A stretch of 64,000 bases of DNA from Trichocoleus sp. FACHB-46. Lineage in GTDB: Bacteria; Cyanobacteriota; Cyanobacteriia; FACHB-46. Under the pieces are notes generated by a model that had not been told where the DNA came from, did no database searches, and worked only from the letters and a program-made list of their open reading frames with translations. Made by a program: the position numbers and the translations under genes. Positions 63,727 through 64,000 of this stretch are shown piece by piece. How positions within the stretch are numbered: the stretch's first letter is position 1; each line of letters begins with the position of its first letter. The stretch lies in the NCBI RefSeq assembly GCF_014695385.1, contig NZ_JACJOD010000030.1, positions 62,001 through 126,000 of the forward strand, given 5' to 3'.

Positions 63727-64000
63727 ATGGTTCAACGTGGTTCTAAAGTCCGTATCCTCCGTAAAGAATCTTTCTGGTTCCAAGATGTAGGCACTGTTGC
63801 CTCGATTGACCAGAGTGGTATTAAGTATCCAGTTATTGTTCGCTTTGATAAGGTTAACTACGCTGGTGTCAATACCAACAACTTTGCGACCGAGGAAGTC
63901 GTAGAGATCGAAGCTCCAAAAGCTAAGGCGAAGCAAGGAGTACCTGCTGCGCCTGGTGGTGGAAACACGACTCTCGACGCTGCTAAGCGTAGAACTGGAC
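63727..64000 (+). CDS. psaE: Photosystem I subunit IV (PsaE), 3' end outside window
   Basis: PsaE is a stromal SH3-like subunit that helps ferredoxin docking and cyclic electron flow. The sequence opens [20 protein letters not shown], followed by [20 protein letters not shown] and [18 protein letters not shown], unmistakable PsaE. AAGGA lies about 12 nt before the ATG. Family members normally end at about 65-75 residues, just after a short APKAK tail. Here the frame stays open to the window edge (91 codons) with a Gly/Ala/Pro tail ([20 protein letters not shown]). The protein is therefore extended, and its true end is not visible. Confidence 0.95.
   Translation, partial: MVQRGSKVRILRKESFWFQDVGTVASIDQSGIKYPVIVRFDKVNYAGVNTNNFATEEVVEIEAPKAKAKQGVPAAPGGGNTTLDAAKRRTG

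Noticed and set aside
63706-63936. 76-codon minus-strand frame
   Set aside because: Antisense to psaE, whose identity is certain.

Overview
This is a chromosomal window from a cyanobacterium. It carries photosystem I genes at both ends (psaF, psaJ, psaL on the left, psaE on the right), a ferrochelatase with a chlorophyll-binding tail, a SigF-type sigma factor, and very many copies of the octamer GCGATCGC (HIP1). The gene order psaF-psaJ-psaL and the very large tandem-repeat surface proteins suggest a filamentous or otherwise morphologically complex lineage, but the genus cannot be fixed from this window. No tRNA, rRNA, CRISPR array, prophage or insertion sequence was recognised.

Layout. 0-2 kb: start of tsaD, then psaF, psaJ and psaL. 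2-9.6 kb: gmk and a RemA-family gene, divergent from an RqcH/NFACT gene, then a probable small RNA with its own promoter and terminator (5.20-5.33 kb), an MpaB-type oxygenase, a MetF-type reductase, trpS and a lone metal ABC permease. 9.9-14.3 kb: exopolysaccharide block (GT4 glycosyltransferase, polyprenyl-phosphate sugar transferase, gmd, fcl) that would make and use GDP-L-fucose. 14.5-26.1 kb: housekeeping genes (gdhA, a DUF924 gene, recD2, a DUF4126 gene, hemH, a tyrosine recombinase, argJ, gatB, an FKBP isomerase). 26.7-30.2 kb: a large hybrid sensor kinase. 30.9-37.6 kb: a signalling block made of a PP2C phosphatase with zinc-ribbon and kinase-like N-terminus, a caspase-like CHAT protease fused to an FHA domain, an unknown protein, an FHA-PrsW intramembrane protease and a small membrane protein. 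37.9-52.3 kb: def and two adjacent paralogous giant repeat proteins of 1657 and 2799 residues. 52.4-64 kb: ftsX, a DUF3598 gene, herA, a GAF histidine kinase, an SRPBCC gene, mtnP, sigF, a PilP-like lipoprotein, a DUF6391 gene and the start of psaE.

Most noteworthy. (1) The PP2C / CHAT-FHA / FHA-PrsW block has the parts of a phosphorylation-gated proteolytic pathway: an eraser, two phosphothreonine readers and two proteases. (2) The candidate small RNA has an unpaired CCTCC and two 7-8 nt stretches complementary to the psaL leader, so it may be a PsrR1-like regulator. (3) The twin giant repeat proteins share a four-fold N-terminal module and a duplicated 5' leader, and they grow internally by two-repeat (about 555-558 bp) cassettes. 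(4) A perfect 109-bp tandem duplication has separated two convergent genes whose ends would otherwise overlap by 12 bp, leaving both intact. (5) PsaE has an unusually long C-terminal tail.

Limits. All assignments come from reading motifs and translated sequence by eye. No database search, structure prediction or RNA folding program was run.
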